Below, piece after piece: positions 42,581 through 51,470 of a DNA stretch of 64,000 nucleotides (positions are counted from its first letter, which is position 1; each line of letters opens with the position of its first letter). Under the pieces are notes generated by a model, which worked only from the letters and a program-made list of their open reading frames with translations, searched no databases and had not been told where the DNA came from. The translations under genes were made by a program, and so were the position numbers. The stretch is from JANRJY01 sp033763735. GTDB lineage: Bacteria; Bacteroidota; Bacteroidia; Cytophagales; UBA9547. Location of the stretch: the NCBI GenBank assembly GCA_033763735.1, contig JANRJY010000087.1, positions 1-64,000 on the forward strand. The letters run 5' to 3'.

Positions 42581-43084
42581 ATGAAAATCAAAATATTCAC
42601 TATTTTAATACTACTAATTTCAGTTTCTTCCATTTTCGCTCAAGGTAAAAGGAGAGGTAAATCCACTGCAGGATATTATCAATACGAAGCAGAATGTGAA
42701 GGCAGTGAAATGGATGGCAGTCAATTGGTTAGAGCCTTCGGAACAGGACGTACAAAAGCCGATGCAAAAGAACAAGCAAAAAAAGCAGCCGTTTATGCAG
42801 TAATATTTAAAGGAATTAGATTAGGTAAACCAGGATGTTCTCTAAAACCATTGGTGTTTAATCCGAATATCGAAGAACAAAAGCAAGATTTCTTTAACGA
42901 ATTCTTTCAGGATGGTGGCAAATTTCAGGATTTTGTGACTTTTGATGATGTGCCAGCTCGTATGACTGTAAAAGAAAAAGGTGAAGGTGCTGAAAAAGTA
43001 TTTGGTTTGGTACTTACTATCAAAATGGTTCCCCTAAAAAAATACTTAACCGAAAAAGGAATCATACCCGTTTCTGTAGAATAG
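42581..43084 (+). CDS. Small secreted protein, paralogue of the previous gene
   Basis: A 167-residue protein. The ATG at 42581 gives the signal peptide (MKIKIFTILILLISVSSIFAQ); the upstream in-frame ATG at 42542 would place unrelated residues before it. Mature features as listed for the preceding gene: two cysteines, an Ala/Lys-rich helix and a IEEQKQDFFNEFFQDGGKFQ segment. The two look like products of a tandem duplication. Confidence 0.65.
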   Translation: MKIKIFTILILLISVSSIFAQGKRRGKSTAGYYQYEAECEGSEMDGSQLVRAFGTGRTKADAKEQAKKAAVYAVIFKGIRLGKPGCSLKPLVFNPNIEEQKQDFFNEFFQDGGKFQDFVTFDDVPARMTVKEKGEGAEKVFGLVLTIKMVPLKKYLTEKGIIPVSVE

Positions 43085-43190
43085 TCTTCGACCATTAATT
43101 AATAATTAAAAATTAATAGATAATAATTCACAAAACAACTAACAACTAACAACTAACAACTTATAACTATCAACTAACCCTTTCAATCCA

Positions 43191-44120
43191 ATGAAAAAAT
43201 CAATCTGTATACTTACCCTTTTAATTACATCCATTTTAACTTTTGGACAAGCTAAAAAACCAACCATTATGGTGGTACCCAGTGATGCATGGTGTAATAC
43301 CAATGGTGCCATGATGGATTATAATGGAACCAAATACCCTGATTACAAAAAAGCATTATTAAACGCAGATTTACTTTTGGTTATTGGTAAAATTAATACG
43401 CTTATGTCTGAAAGAGGATTCCCACTCAAAGATCTGGGTGCTGCTATGAAAAGTATGGATCAGGAAAACGCGGAAACTTCCGTAACTTCTTCAAAATCAG
43501 GTGCCGGGGTCGCTGAAAGTCCCTTAGATAAATTGAAAAAGACAGCAAAAGCTGATATTATCATTCAATTGACTTACACCGTAAATCAAACAGGACCCAA
43601 AAAATCAGTTTCTTATAATATGCAAGGTCTTGATGCTTACACCGACAAACAAGTTGCCGGAGCACAAGGAACAGGAGCACCTTCGTTTTCAGCAGAATTG
43701 CCGGTATTATTAGAAGAAGCAGTACTTGCTAATTTGGACAACTATAATGCTCAGTTACAAAAACATTTTGACGACATGTTTGCCAACGGTCGCGAAATTA
43801 CCATTCGTATCAAAAGATTTGATAGCTGGGACAAAACATTGGATGATGAAATCGGTGGCAATCAAATAAGTGAAATTATATCCGGTTGGTTAACCAAAAA
43901 TTGCGTGAAAGGTCGCTTTAGTGCTTCTGATGTTTCAGAAAACATGATGTACTTAGAGCAAGTTCGTATTCCAATTTATGACGAAACCGGCAAAGCACTC
44001 GATGCCAGAGGTTTTGTTCGTAACCTTCAAAAATTCCTTCAAGCAGCCCCTTACAACATCCCTGCCAAACTCAATATGAAAGGTTTAGGTCAAGCTACTT
44101 TGATATTGGGAGAGAAATAA
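43191..44120 (+). CDS. DUF6175-like secreted protein
   Basis: A 309-residue protein with signal peptide (ends LTFGQA). The start PTIMVVPSDAWCNTNG and the block LDKLKKTAKADIIIQLTYTVN and GREITIRIKRFDSWDKTLDDEIGG match what I know as DUF6175, a Bacteroidota family of unknown function often found with secreted proteins like the two upstream. Alternating alpha/beta predicted content suggests a soluble periplasmic or lipoprotein-like partner. A terminator follows at 44147. Confidence 0.6.
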   Translation: MKKSICILTLLITSILTFGQAKKPTIMVVPSDAWCNTNGAMMDYNGTKYPDYKKALLNADLLLVIGKINTLMSERGFPLKDLGAAMKSMDQENAETSVTSSKSGAGVAESPLDKLKKTAKADIIIQLTYTVNQTGPKKSVSYNMQGLDAYTDKQVAGAQGTGAPSFSAELPVLLEEAVLANLDNYNAQLQKHFDDMFANGREITIRIKRFDSWDKTLDDEIGGNQISEIISGWLTKNCVKGRFSASDVSENMMYLEQVRIPIYDETGKALDARGFVRNLQKFLQAAPYNIPAKLNMKGLGQATLILGEK

Positions 44121-44146
44121 AAATTAATATCCACGTTAAATTTGAG

Positions 44147-44178
44147 TTTGACAACTTTATAAAAGTTGTCAAATTTTT
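44147..44178 (+). terminator. Terminator of the 40-44 kb secreted-protein cluster
   Basis: 12-bp stem TTTGACAACTTT/AAAGTTGTCAAA with a 3-nt loop, then a T run. Confidence 0.8.
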
Positions 44179-44337
44179 ATTAAATTAAACCACCAATAGC
44201 GCAAGCATTAGTGAGGCACAAACGATGCTTGTGCTATATCATCATAAAAACTGCTAGGCTGATGCTTCTCCCAGGAGATAATGACACAGTTCTTGCCCCA
44301 CAAAATATGTCATTGCAAATCCTGCTTTCTTGGATGT

Positions 44338-44368
44338 TTTGACAAGTGCGATTTTTTATATAAATTTG
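44338..44368 (+). promoter_or_regulatory. Promoter of toxin-antitoxin operon
   Basis: TTTG at 44338-44341, 19-bp spacer, TAAATTTG at 44361-44368, an exact match to the Bacteroidota consensus, 17 bp upstream of the antitoxin ATG. Confidence 0.75.
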
Positions 44369-44385
44369 ATTAAATCATTTTAACT

Positions 44386-44604
44386 ATGGATTTACAAACC
44401 AAATATGATATTATAGAAAAGATTGTTCAAACGAAGGACGATCTTATATTGCAACAAGTAATTGAACTGTTAAATTATTCTGAAGTTCATTTTACTGCTG
44501 AGCACGAAGCAATTCTAAACCATCGACTTTCGGATTATGAGACCAATAAGAGTGAATTATTGCAATGGAATAATACGCTTGATGCAATTGAGAAGGAAAT
44601 ATGA
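44386..44604 (+). CDS. Antitoxin of type II toxin-antitoxin pair
   Basis: A 72-residue acidic, helical protein (DLQTKYDIIEKIVQTKDDLI at the N-terminus; LSDYETNKSELLQWNN later). Similar short proteins precede RelE/ParE toxins in Bacteroidota as the antitoxin. Its TGA stop overlaps the toxin ATG (ATGA), the usual coupling. No clear DNA-binding fold is visible, so autoregulation is uncertain. Confidence 0.75.
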   Translation: MDLQTKYDIIEKIVQTKDDLILQQVIELLNYSEVHFTAEHEAILNHRLSDYETNKSELLQWNNTLDAIEKEI

Positions 44605-44840
44605 GTTACACGCTTACGCTCAGACCATTAGCATTACAAGATATTTCAGAAATAATAAAATGGTATAATGACAAGCAATCAGGATTAGGCAATAAATTTT
44701 TGGCAGCCTTAAGAGAGGCCGGTGATTCAATAATACTCAATCCACTGGGATATGAACTGAAATTTAAAAAGAAGTTTCGGCAATGTAAAATCAAAGGATT
44801 CCCTTATTTAATACATTTTATTGTTGAAAATGAAGAATAA
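44601..44840 (+). pseudogene. RelE/ParE-family toxin, truncated by a nonsense codon
   Basis: The frame encodes SYTLTLRPLALQDISEIIKWY, then LGNKFLAALREAGDSIILNP and FPYLIHFIVENEE, a ParE/RelE fold, and stops at TAA (44838-44840) after 79 residues. The same frame continues past the stop with TIVVLAIMHTSRNPQLWKKRFEL to 44912, exactly the last strand and C-terminal helix of ParE toxins. A single nonsense change therefore removes the final 23 residues, which contain residues needed for folding or target binding in this family. Probably inactive. Confidence 0.75.
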
Positions 44841-45108
44841 ACAATAGTGGTATTAGCAATAATGCATACAAGTCGTAATCCGCAGTTATGGAAAAAAAGA
44901 TTCGAATTGTAATGATTTAAATTCATTTTTGTCAAACCCTTTTGATTCTTTGCGTATTTTATGGTTAAAATATGAAATAATTTCAACCGCAAAGAATTGA
45001 AAGTAAATCGCAAAGCATGCAAAGATTTAATAATTGAAAAATTCAAAATCTACCTACACGGAATTCATATTATTTAATTAATTTGCACACAAAACAACTC
45101 CAAACCCC

Positions 45109-46368
45109 ATGAAACTAACTTCAATCTTGTTATTGTGCACAACTTTAATATTTGCACAAAATATAAATAAAACTGCTGATTTAAAGTACCGAAGAAGTTC
45201 TATTCACCTTATGATGGTCGATGACCCTTCAAGACTCATGGCATCTAGTATCGAAAAATCATTTTTGGCTTCAGCCGTCCCGGATAAGTACAACGATCAT
45301 TCCATGCCGATGAAAAAAGTACCTTATACCTCCATTTCCTCAGATCCTCCATTTCTAATTAAGCAATATCTCGAAAACAACAATATACCACGAGATATGG
45401 TTGCCAAATGGTTCAATCGCAATCCTCAAACAGGTGCATTTAATATGACGATGATTCAGGACAGAGGATTTTACAATGCTTCTGATTTGGATGTAAAAAA
45501 GGCAAAAGCTTCCAAAAGAGGCATGAATATATTGGCAGATGCGGGTGAAGAATTAATCAAAAACACTTTTATTGTTGTTTGCGATTTTAGTTATGTAAAT
45601 AAGGAAGATATTGCGGACGCAGCTTCGGCAGGACTCATGCTTACAGGTGCCGTTTTAGGTGCAGCCACCGGAAATAAAGATTATGAAAAAGCAGGTGTAG
45701 TTGCTGCTGCAGGTGCACAGGTTGCAGGTAAAGGGTATATTGTAAAAACAAAAATGTATTTGTATCAGCTCAATTGGAATGATTCGGTTTCAGCCGTATT
45801 TTACAATGACTTGTGGATGGATGAAACGTCAAAAGACGCTTCAAGAAAAGCTGCTTTTGACAATTCAAAACTATTCACCTTGAAATATATAGGTGCTGCT
45901 ACTGCAATGGCTGATTTGCAATCGTCCATATTTACCGATAAAACAGAAGAACAACTCATTGAAATGGCCACTGCAAATGCTACTAACTCATCATTGGTAA
46001 AGTTAGAAAAAGCTTACGAAACGTTCAGGGCTAAAACGCCTTTGTATGGCGTAAAACCATTAATTGCGAAAATTGGATTAAAAGAAGGCTTGAAAGGGCA
46101 ACAAAGATTTATTGTATATGAAAGGCAAATGACTGAAGATGGTAAAACAAAATACAAAAGATATGGAACTATCAGAGTAAGAGGCAAATACATTTGGGAT
46201 AACAGGGTCAATGCAACAGGAGAAGCAAAACCGGAAGAAATAACTCGTTTTTATCAAACTACCGGCAGAAAACTATATCCTGGTTTATTAATCCAACAAA
46301 AACCGGATCCAGGTTTCTGCAAGCCATTCAATATTTTATTTGGTCAAATAGGTAGAATATTTCATTGA
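45109..46368 (+). CDS. Secreted protein, paralogue B (without barrel)
   Basis: A 419-residue protein with signal peptide (ends TLIFAQ). Residues 20-400 parallel paralogue A (IPRDMVAKWFNRNPQTGAFN; GFYNASDLDVKKAKASKRG; AFETFRAKTPLYGVKPL-type blocks), with an Ala/Gly-rich insertion near residue 170-205 (AGLMLTGAVLGAATG) that could insert in a membrane. It ends soon after LYPGLLIQQ, where paralogue A goes on into its barrel. The last 15 residues do not match the barrel, so the C-terminal domain was lost. Function unknown. A terminator follows. Confidence 0.65.
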   Translation: MKLTSILLLCTTLIFAQNINKTADLKYRRSSIHLMMVDDPSRLMASSIEKSFLASAVPDKYNDHSMPMKKVPYTSISSDPPFLIKQYLENNNIPRDMVAKWFNRNPQTGAFNMTMIQDRGFYNASDLDVKKAKASKRGMNILADAGEELIKNTFIVVCDFSYVNKEDIADAASAGLMLTGAVLGAATGNKDYEKAGVVAAAGAQVAGKGYIVKTKMYLYQLNWNDSVSAVFYNDLWMDETSKDASRKAAFDNSKLFTLKYIGAATAMADLQSSIFTDKTEEQLIEMATANATNSSLVKLEKAYETFRAKTPLYGVKPLIAKIGLKEGLKGQQRFIVYERQMTEDGKTKYKRYGTIRVRGKYIWDNRVNATGEAKPEEITRFYQTTGRKLYPGLLIQQKPDPGFCKPFNILFGQIGRIFH

Positions 46369-46389
46369 TACTTTTTCAAATCGATTTTT

Positions 46390-46426
46390 AAAGTTCTTAT
46401 AAAGGTTAATTATAAGAACTTTTTTA
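46390..46426 (+). terminator. Terminator after paralogue B
   Basis: 12-bp stem AAGTTCTTATAA (46391-46402) with its complement (46410-46421) and a T run. Confidence 0.75.
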
Positions 46427-46469
46427 TTATATTAAAAATCACTAACTGATGAGCACAAGATTAAAATTA

Positions 46470-47096
46470 TCAGTTGTTTAATTTTTCGTAAAGTGTCAAT
46501 ATTTTAACAATTTCATTTGGATTTTCCCAATTTGGATTTGAATTAATTAACTCTACAAGTTTTGGATACTTTGAAACAATATTTATTAAGTCATTAATCG
46601 TCAAAATTCTAAATTTCCCATTCTTTGTATCTAAAATAAAATTATATCTTTTTAATGCGTAAATTGATTCAATAACACCTGCAACTATAGGTGCACCAGC
46701 TAATGATAATGCAAAATTTATATTCTCAATATCATTCTTTGTTGCTGCCGCTTGAAAAAATAAATATTCTCCTTTAAATAATATTTTAGTATATGCCTGA
46801 AGTTGATTCAATTTAAAACCATTAATGTATAGTGTATCATTAATTTGCATTAACAAACACTCCTCCCGTAAATACTGCTTTTTACTAGCCTTTTTGGGAA
46901 CAACTCTATAATCATTACCAAAATTCTTAAAAATATCAGTTGTACTTCTTAGGCAAATTGTTACTTCACATTTATATGAAACCTTATTTTCTTTATAATC
47001 TTTAAGCTTCTCATAAAAAATGCTTTCTCCTTTATAAATTTCTTGGGCAACTGTAAGGAGTGAAATGAAACTACATGTGATAATTAAATACTTCAT
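46470..47096 (-). CDS. Small secreted hypothetical protein
   Basis: A 208-residue protein with signal peptide (MKYLIITCSFISLLTVAQE). The mature part has no family I recognise. It ends the three-gene operon that begins with the outer-membrane barrel protein, starting 14 bp after the CHAT gene. Possibly a substrate or partner of the CHAT protease; this is guesswork from order alone. Confidence 0.6.
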   Translation of the reverse strand: MKYLIITCSFISLLTVAQEIYKGESIFYEKLKDYKENKVSYKCEVTICLRSTTDIFKNFGNDYRVVPKKASKKQYLREECLLMQINDTLYINGFKLNQLQAYTKILFKGEYLFFQAAATKNDIENINFALSLAGAPIVAGVIESIYALKRYNFILDTKNGKFRILTINDLINIVSKYPKLVELINSNPNWENPNEIVKILTLYEKLNN

Positions 47097-47110
47097 TATA
47101 TTTAAATTTT

Positions 47111-49813
47111 TTACTCCCCTATCATTACAAATGGCGCCCAGTAATAAGGTCTTGAAAAATTTGGATTCTTAATCAAATCCAACTTAGCTTTTTGAAGACT
47201 TTCTGATAGTTTATTCTCTGTTGATCCTCCCAAAAGATTTTTATAAAAATTTTGCATCAGTTCTGAGGTAGAATTATCAGACACCGTCCATAGTGAAACA
47301 ATCATATTTTTTGCACCTGCATACATCAAAGCTCTGGAAAGTCCTATAATCCCCTCCCCTTTCGACACCTTTCCAAGTCCTGTTTCACAGGCACTTAACG
47401 TCACCAAATCGGCATTTAAATTCAGGTTGTATAATTCCCCTGCATATAACATTCCTTTATCTTTTTTAGAACTATCCGGACTTAAAAATACAGCCGACAG
47501 CTCAGGTTTGGAAGTATTGACAACTCCATGGGTTGCCAAATGTAAGTATCTGAAATTCTTCAGTTTATTGGACTTTAATAAAGTAGTATTTGCATTTCCA
47601 AAAGTGTATTTGCTGCAAACAAAGTTTTTGGATTGAAATAGATTGCTTATACTTTGGACTTCTACTTCAGTCCCCGGTAATTGTGCCATTGTCAAAAACT
47701 TAACCGGAGCACACAGCATTATTGAATTGGCTTGTTGAACATTTTTCTTTGTAATAGTTTCCTTCCACAAACTCACTGAAAATGCATAGCTAAAGGCATA
47801 TTTATTAATCAAATACGAATTTACAGATTTACTGTATATAAATGCCTCCACGGGTATGCCCCCCATTTTGCTATCGGAAACAATAATTAATCGTTTGATA
47901 TTCTTGGAAATGGATGCAATCCAAAGTTGATTGTATAAATAAGTTGACGAATTAGTGAACACCTCATCCGTTTGATATATTATGGAATTCCTAAATCCCT
48001 TAATATTTTTTTCAAAATCTTCTTTCAAGAATTTTTCTTCAATTACGAATTTGCTTTTTGAAATGTAGTACAAATACACTTTTTGATCCACATCTGATAT
48101 GGTAAAGCTTAGTAATGCCTCATCTGGTTTTAGTAATGCTTGTATCTCATTTACAGTAGGTTGCCTATTGCTATACTTCAAATTATAATAAGCCGGAAAA
48201 TTTGTTTCCATTTGTTTTACAAACGATTCGTAATTTCTATTGGCAGTAAAAAGTTTGGCTTTAAACTGTTTTAGTAATATGGAGTCGGTGTTGGGTTCCA
48301 ATATTTTTTGCTCGTAATAGGTAATCAACTCCTTGATTTTCTTTTCTTTGGTGATTAAACTATCGGGAATATTGGCAAAGTGTTTGGCTTTGGTGTCAGC
48401 TATTGCAGATGCGAGAACTGCCGACTTATTTTCTTCTCCAAAATAAAAGGCTTTTTCTCTGTATATTTTTGGGGTAAGTGTAACATCCTGAAGTATTTGG
48501 CATACTTTAATTGCAGACAAGTAGGTGTTTTCCGCAATAGCACCTAATTGTAATTTGTCTTTTTGATTCGTTTTTAATTGACGCAAATGATCAATAATCG
48601 TATCAGCAATTTCCAAAGTAACTAATGATGTTTTTATATCTCTCAATTTGAGGGTTTTAACAGAGTATCTGGTTTCAAGTATGTTAGCTTTTTGAATTAA
48701 TGTAGATAGCAATATTTGGGGATTCACTGCCGATTTTGATTTCGGATTTGCATAAATATTTACATTGTCAAAATCTATAGAATTGGCAATCAGTGCTTTT
48801 TGGCAATATTCAAGTGCCAAATTCCATTTCTTTTTGCCCACATACAAGGTTGATAATTCATTGCAAACATTAGCAATTTCCGGGTGCTTCGGTCCGAATA
48901 TCTCTGTGTATTGCCTGATGGCCAAATTGAAATTATCAATGGCAACATTGGTAGAACCTTGTTCCTTGAATAAAGTAGCATAGTTCAATGTCAGGAATGC
49001 ATTGTTAGGATGCTTGGCAGGGTATATATCTGCCTGAATATTATCCACTTTACGCAAATATTCGATTGCCTTTGTGTAATCTTTTTTAATTCGATACACA
49101 ATAGCCAAATTATTGTATGCATATGCTATTTTAGGATGTTTTTCGGGAAAAATCTTTTTATAAATATCTAATGCCTGATTATAATATTCCAATGCCTTAT
49201 CCGGATTGGAAGTGGCAAAAAGTAATCCAATATCATTATATGAAGATGCCACCGACAATGATTGTTTTCCATCCATTTCCAAACGGATACTCAAGGCTTT
49301 TTGATGATATTCTTCTGCCAATTCATTGTTACCATTATTCCAATTGGTCAGTCCTATAGCACTATACAAATTAGCCATTTCGGTGGTTCGCTCTATTTTT
49401 GGCATACTTTGTGCCAATGTGAGTGTGTTAGTCAAATTTTCAAGTGCATCGTCTGCATTTCCTTTATTAAGGGCACAAAGAGATATAATCGTTTGTGCTG
49501 AAATATAATTGAGCAAACCTGCATTCTCGGTAGTTTTAATACTACCCAATAAGGTACTCAATTGGATCACTGGCATTTCATAGTCACCTAGCCGAAAGTA
49601 ACAGTCAGCTAATTTTATTTTTATTCCTGTGAAAGTGGCTGTTTTTAATAAAGTTGATGTGCTAGTTATATTTTGATATTCAACTTTTGCAGCTTCGTAA
49701 TTACCCGCAATAAATAAGGAATCTGCTTTTTTCAATAGTGGATTTGCCTTTTGAGCCCATGCCTGAAAAGTTATCAGAAAAACAATAAATATGTACCTAA
49801 AACCGATATTCAT
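47111..49813 (-). CDS. TPR-CHAT caspase-like protease, secreted
   Basis: About 900 residues from the ATG at 49813 (an in-frame TTG lies two codons upstream). A signal peptide (FRYIFIVFLITFQAWAQ) is followed by about nine TPR repeats (to about 430), a helical linker and a C-terminal CHAT domain. The catalytic dyad is visible: His762 in LHLATHG and Cys809 in LSACETGLG, with the GEGIIGLSRALMYAGA block after. CHAT proteases are caspase-clan cysteine peptidases; in other systems (separase-like, Craspase) they cut a specific protein when triggered. The gene overlaps the upstream barrel gene by 17 bp, and a small secreted protein follows. Secretion makes an envelope role likely. Confidence 0.88.
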   Translation of the reverse strand: MNIGFRYIFIVFLITFQAWAQKANPLLKKADSLFIAGNYEAAKVEYQNITSTSTLLKTATFTGIKIKLADCYFRLGDYEMPVIQLSTLLGSIKTTENAGLLNYISAQTIISLCALNKGNADDALENLTNTLTLAQSMPKIERTTEMANLYSAIGLTNWNNGNNELAEEYHQKALSIRLEMDGKQSLSVASSYNDIGLLFATSNPDKALEYYNQALDIYKKIFPEKHPKIAYAYNNLAIVYRIKKDYTKAIEYLRKVDNIQADIYPAKHPNNAFLTLNYATLFKEQGSTNVAIDNFNLAIRQYTEIFGPKHPEIANVCNELSTLYVGKKKWNLALEYCQKALIANSIDFDNVNIYANPKSKSAVNPQILLSTLIQKANILETRYSVKTLKLRDIKTSLVTLEIADTIIDHLRQLKTNQKDKLQLGAIAENTYLSAIKVCQILQDVTLTPKIYREKAFYFGEENKSAVLASAIADTKAKHFANIPDSLITKEKKIKELITYYEQKILEPNTDSILLKQFKAKLFTANRNYESFVKQMETNFPAYYNLKYSNRQPTVNEIQALLKPDEALLSFTISDVDQKVYLYYISKSKFVIEEKFLKEDFEKNIKGFRNSIIYQTDEVFTNSSTYLYNQLWIASISKNIKRLIIVSDSKMGGIPVEAFIYSKSVNSYLINKYAFSYAFSVSLWKETITKKNVQQANSIMLCAPVKFLTMAQLPGTEVEVQSISNLFQSKNFVCSKYTFGNANTTLLKSNKLKNFRYLHLATHGVVNTSKPELSAVFLSPDSSKKDKGMLYAGELYNLNLNADLVTLSACETGLGKVSKGEGIIGLSRALMYAGAKNMIVSLWTVSDNSTSELMQNFYKNLLGGSTENKLSESLQKAKLDLIKNPNFSRPYYWAPFVMIGE

Positions 49814-50735
49814 ATCCAATACTCATTACATATTCTCTTGATAATCCATCTGGATTTAATTTTCTTTTAACAAGGGCATATCCAAATAAAAATTTTAATC
49901 CGGAAGTATATGAAAATCGATATCCACCTCCTACCAAACCAGTAAGCGCAAGTCCATCACTGCCTTCTACTTCAACAATTTTCCCCGTTTTAGGGTCTTT
50001 AATTTTGTCTTTATTAAGTCTGTAAATGGGTAATAGACCTACATAGGCATTGAATCTTGAAAATCTAAAGTTTTTTTCAACTCGAAACATTATGTCATTT
50101 CCTCTTATTATTTGATCAGATATCGGATATTTAGCAGCTTCCAATGAATCTGCTTTATCACCTTTTCTTACACCCCATTTAAAGTTATTATTTGCTGTAT
50201 TTAATGGTTGCTGATAACCTGCTGCAAAAAGCCAACCACGGGTTCCAAAAGAAAAACCGGCCACAATATCATAAGTGCCTAAAGTTACTTGATTATACAT
50301 TGGAAGTGGCTTACCTTTGCTGTCCACTTTATTTGGCTCTCCTGTTGGGATTTTGGTTCCTAAAGTAAAATTGAATTGGGATTTTTCACTTGCCCATAAA
50401 ATACGAGAAGCACTTACTGATAAGTCACTTACGCCTTGCTGTACACCTAAAGGTCCTATAATGTACATATAAGGTACTTTAACCTGAAAACTGGTTCTGG
50501 TATTGATTCCTACATTTACATCAAGTGTAGTTACCAATATATTATCATGAAATTTGGTTACCCCCAAATATTGACTAAGTTCGGCACTTTTGATGCTTAC
50601 ATTCAGGTTTTTAACAAAATGTTGGTTTGGTCGCATGGCACCCATTGTACAAAAACCCGCATCGCTACACCCTTGACCATTAACAAGTCTTGCTGAAATA
50701 AAAAACAGGATAACAGCTATGTATTTGAATTTCAT
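49797..50735 (-). CDS. Outer-membrane beta-barrel protein, first gene of CHAT operon
   Basis: A 312-residue protein with signal peptide (ends ARLVNGQ) and a barrel-like series of alternating strands ending YVMSIGYEYRF, with the aromatic last residue typical of outer-membrane proteins. Two Cys close to the mature N-terminus (GCSDAGFCTMG) may pair. Similar proteins are annotated as transporters or meta-pathway barrels, but function is unknown. Its stop overlaps the CHAT gene start, so the two are coupled. Confidence 0.7.
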   Translation of the reverse strand: MKFKYIAVILFFISARLVNGQGCSDAGFCTMGAMRPNQHFVKNLNVSIKSAELSQYLGVTKFHDNILVTTLDVNVGINTRTSFQVKVPYMYIIGPLGVQQGVSDLSVSASRILWASEKSQFNFTLGTKIPTGEPNKVDSKGKPLPMYNQVTLGTYDIVAGFSFGTRGWLFAAGYQQPLNTANNNFKWGVRKGDKADSLEAAKYPISDQIIRGNDIMFRVEKNFRFSRFNAYVGLLPIYRLNKDKIKDPKTGKIVEVEGSDGLALTGLVGGGYRFSYTSGLKFLFGYALVKRKLNPDGLSREYVMSIGYEYRF

Positions 50736-50748
50736 AAAAGTAATTACA

Positions 50749-50756
50749 CAAATCTA
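50749..50756 (-). promoter_or_regulatory. Possible -7 element of the CHAT operon
   Basis: TAGATTTG on the minus strand matches the TANNTTTG consensus, 14 bp from the barrel gene start. No TTTG at the expected upstream distance, so this is weak. Confidence 0.4.
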
Positions 50757-50910
50757 TCAAAAAAAAATGCACTACATAATTTGCAGACATATTAATTATT
50801 ATTTGAACAATTGAAATTGTGTTTCTAAAATTAGTATCGATGAATTTATATATTTACTGTATTTGAAATTTATTATTTCATAACTTTGTATCATAAATTT
50901 ATGTGTGATA

Positions 50911-51294
50911 ATGAATAAAACAAATGTAGATGAGATGCTTTTACAAATGATTGAACCTAAAGTGATGGAAATTCAACAAAGATTTAGTTCAGGACAAGGT
51001 CTTAGTACTGAAGATATTAACACACTTTTACTAAAATCTCAGTATAATCACATAAACCATTTGGATGAAAAATTAAATGAAGTTACGGCAGATGTATCTA
51101 GTTTGAAAAGTGAATTTAAAATTTTAGAGACTGAGCTTAAATTGCGAATGGATTCATTTGAAAAGAATATTGAATTTAAAATTCAAAAAGCAATCAATTC
51201 AAACATGAGATGGAGTATTGGGTTAATTGCAGTTTTAGTTACCGTATTAAAATTAATTGATGTTTTGGCTAGCAAAATGCCAAACATTTTTTAA
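50911..51294 (+). CDS. Small coiled-coil protein with C-terminal membrane anchor
   Basis: A 127-residue protein from the ATG at 50911. Residues 45-95 form a strong heptad pattern (HINHLDEKLNEVTADVSSLK), and one hydrophobic segment near the end (WSIGLIAVLVTVLKLIDVL) would anchor it. The architecture, a membrane-tethered coiled coil, resembles DUF1640-type proteins, but identity is not certain. It stands alone between divergent and convergent neighbours. Confidence 0.5.
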   Translation: MNKTNVDEMLLQMIEPKVMEIQQRFSSGQGLSTEDINTLLLKSQYNHINHLDEKLNEVTADVSSLKSEFKILETELKLRMDSFEKNIEFKIQKAINSNMRWSIGLIAVLVTVLKLIDVLASKMPNIF

Positions 51295-51423
51295 TTAATT
51301 TCAATTTGAATTTGGATTTTTATAGTAAATATCAATTTCATACGGTTTGATAACATTTTTCTTCAAACACACTAAAATTTTCTCTATGATTCTTTATTAC
51401 TATTCCTAATTAAGAGTAAAAAA

Positions 51424-51450
51424 AAGCACAGCATAAAATACTGTGCATTT
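51424..51450 (-). terminator. Terminator of rpoD
   Basis: Stem GCACAG/CTGTGC with a 9-nt loop, followed on the minus strand by a run of T residues, 20-45 bp past the rpoD stop codon. Confidence 0.7.
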
Positions 51451-51470
51451 TAATAATAGCTTATGAATAT

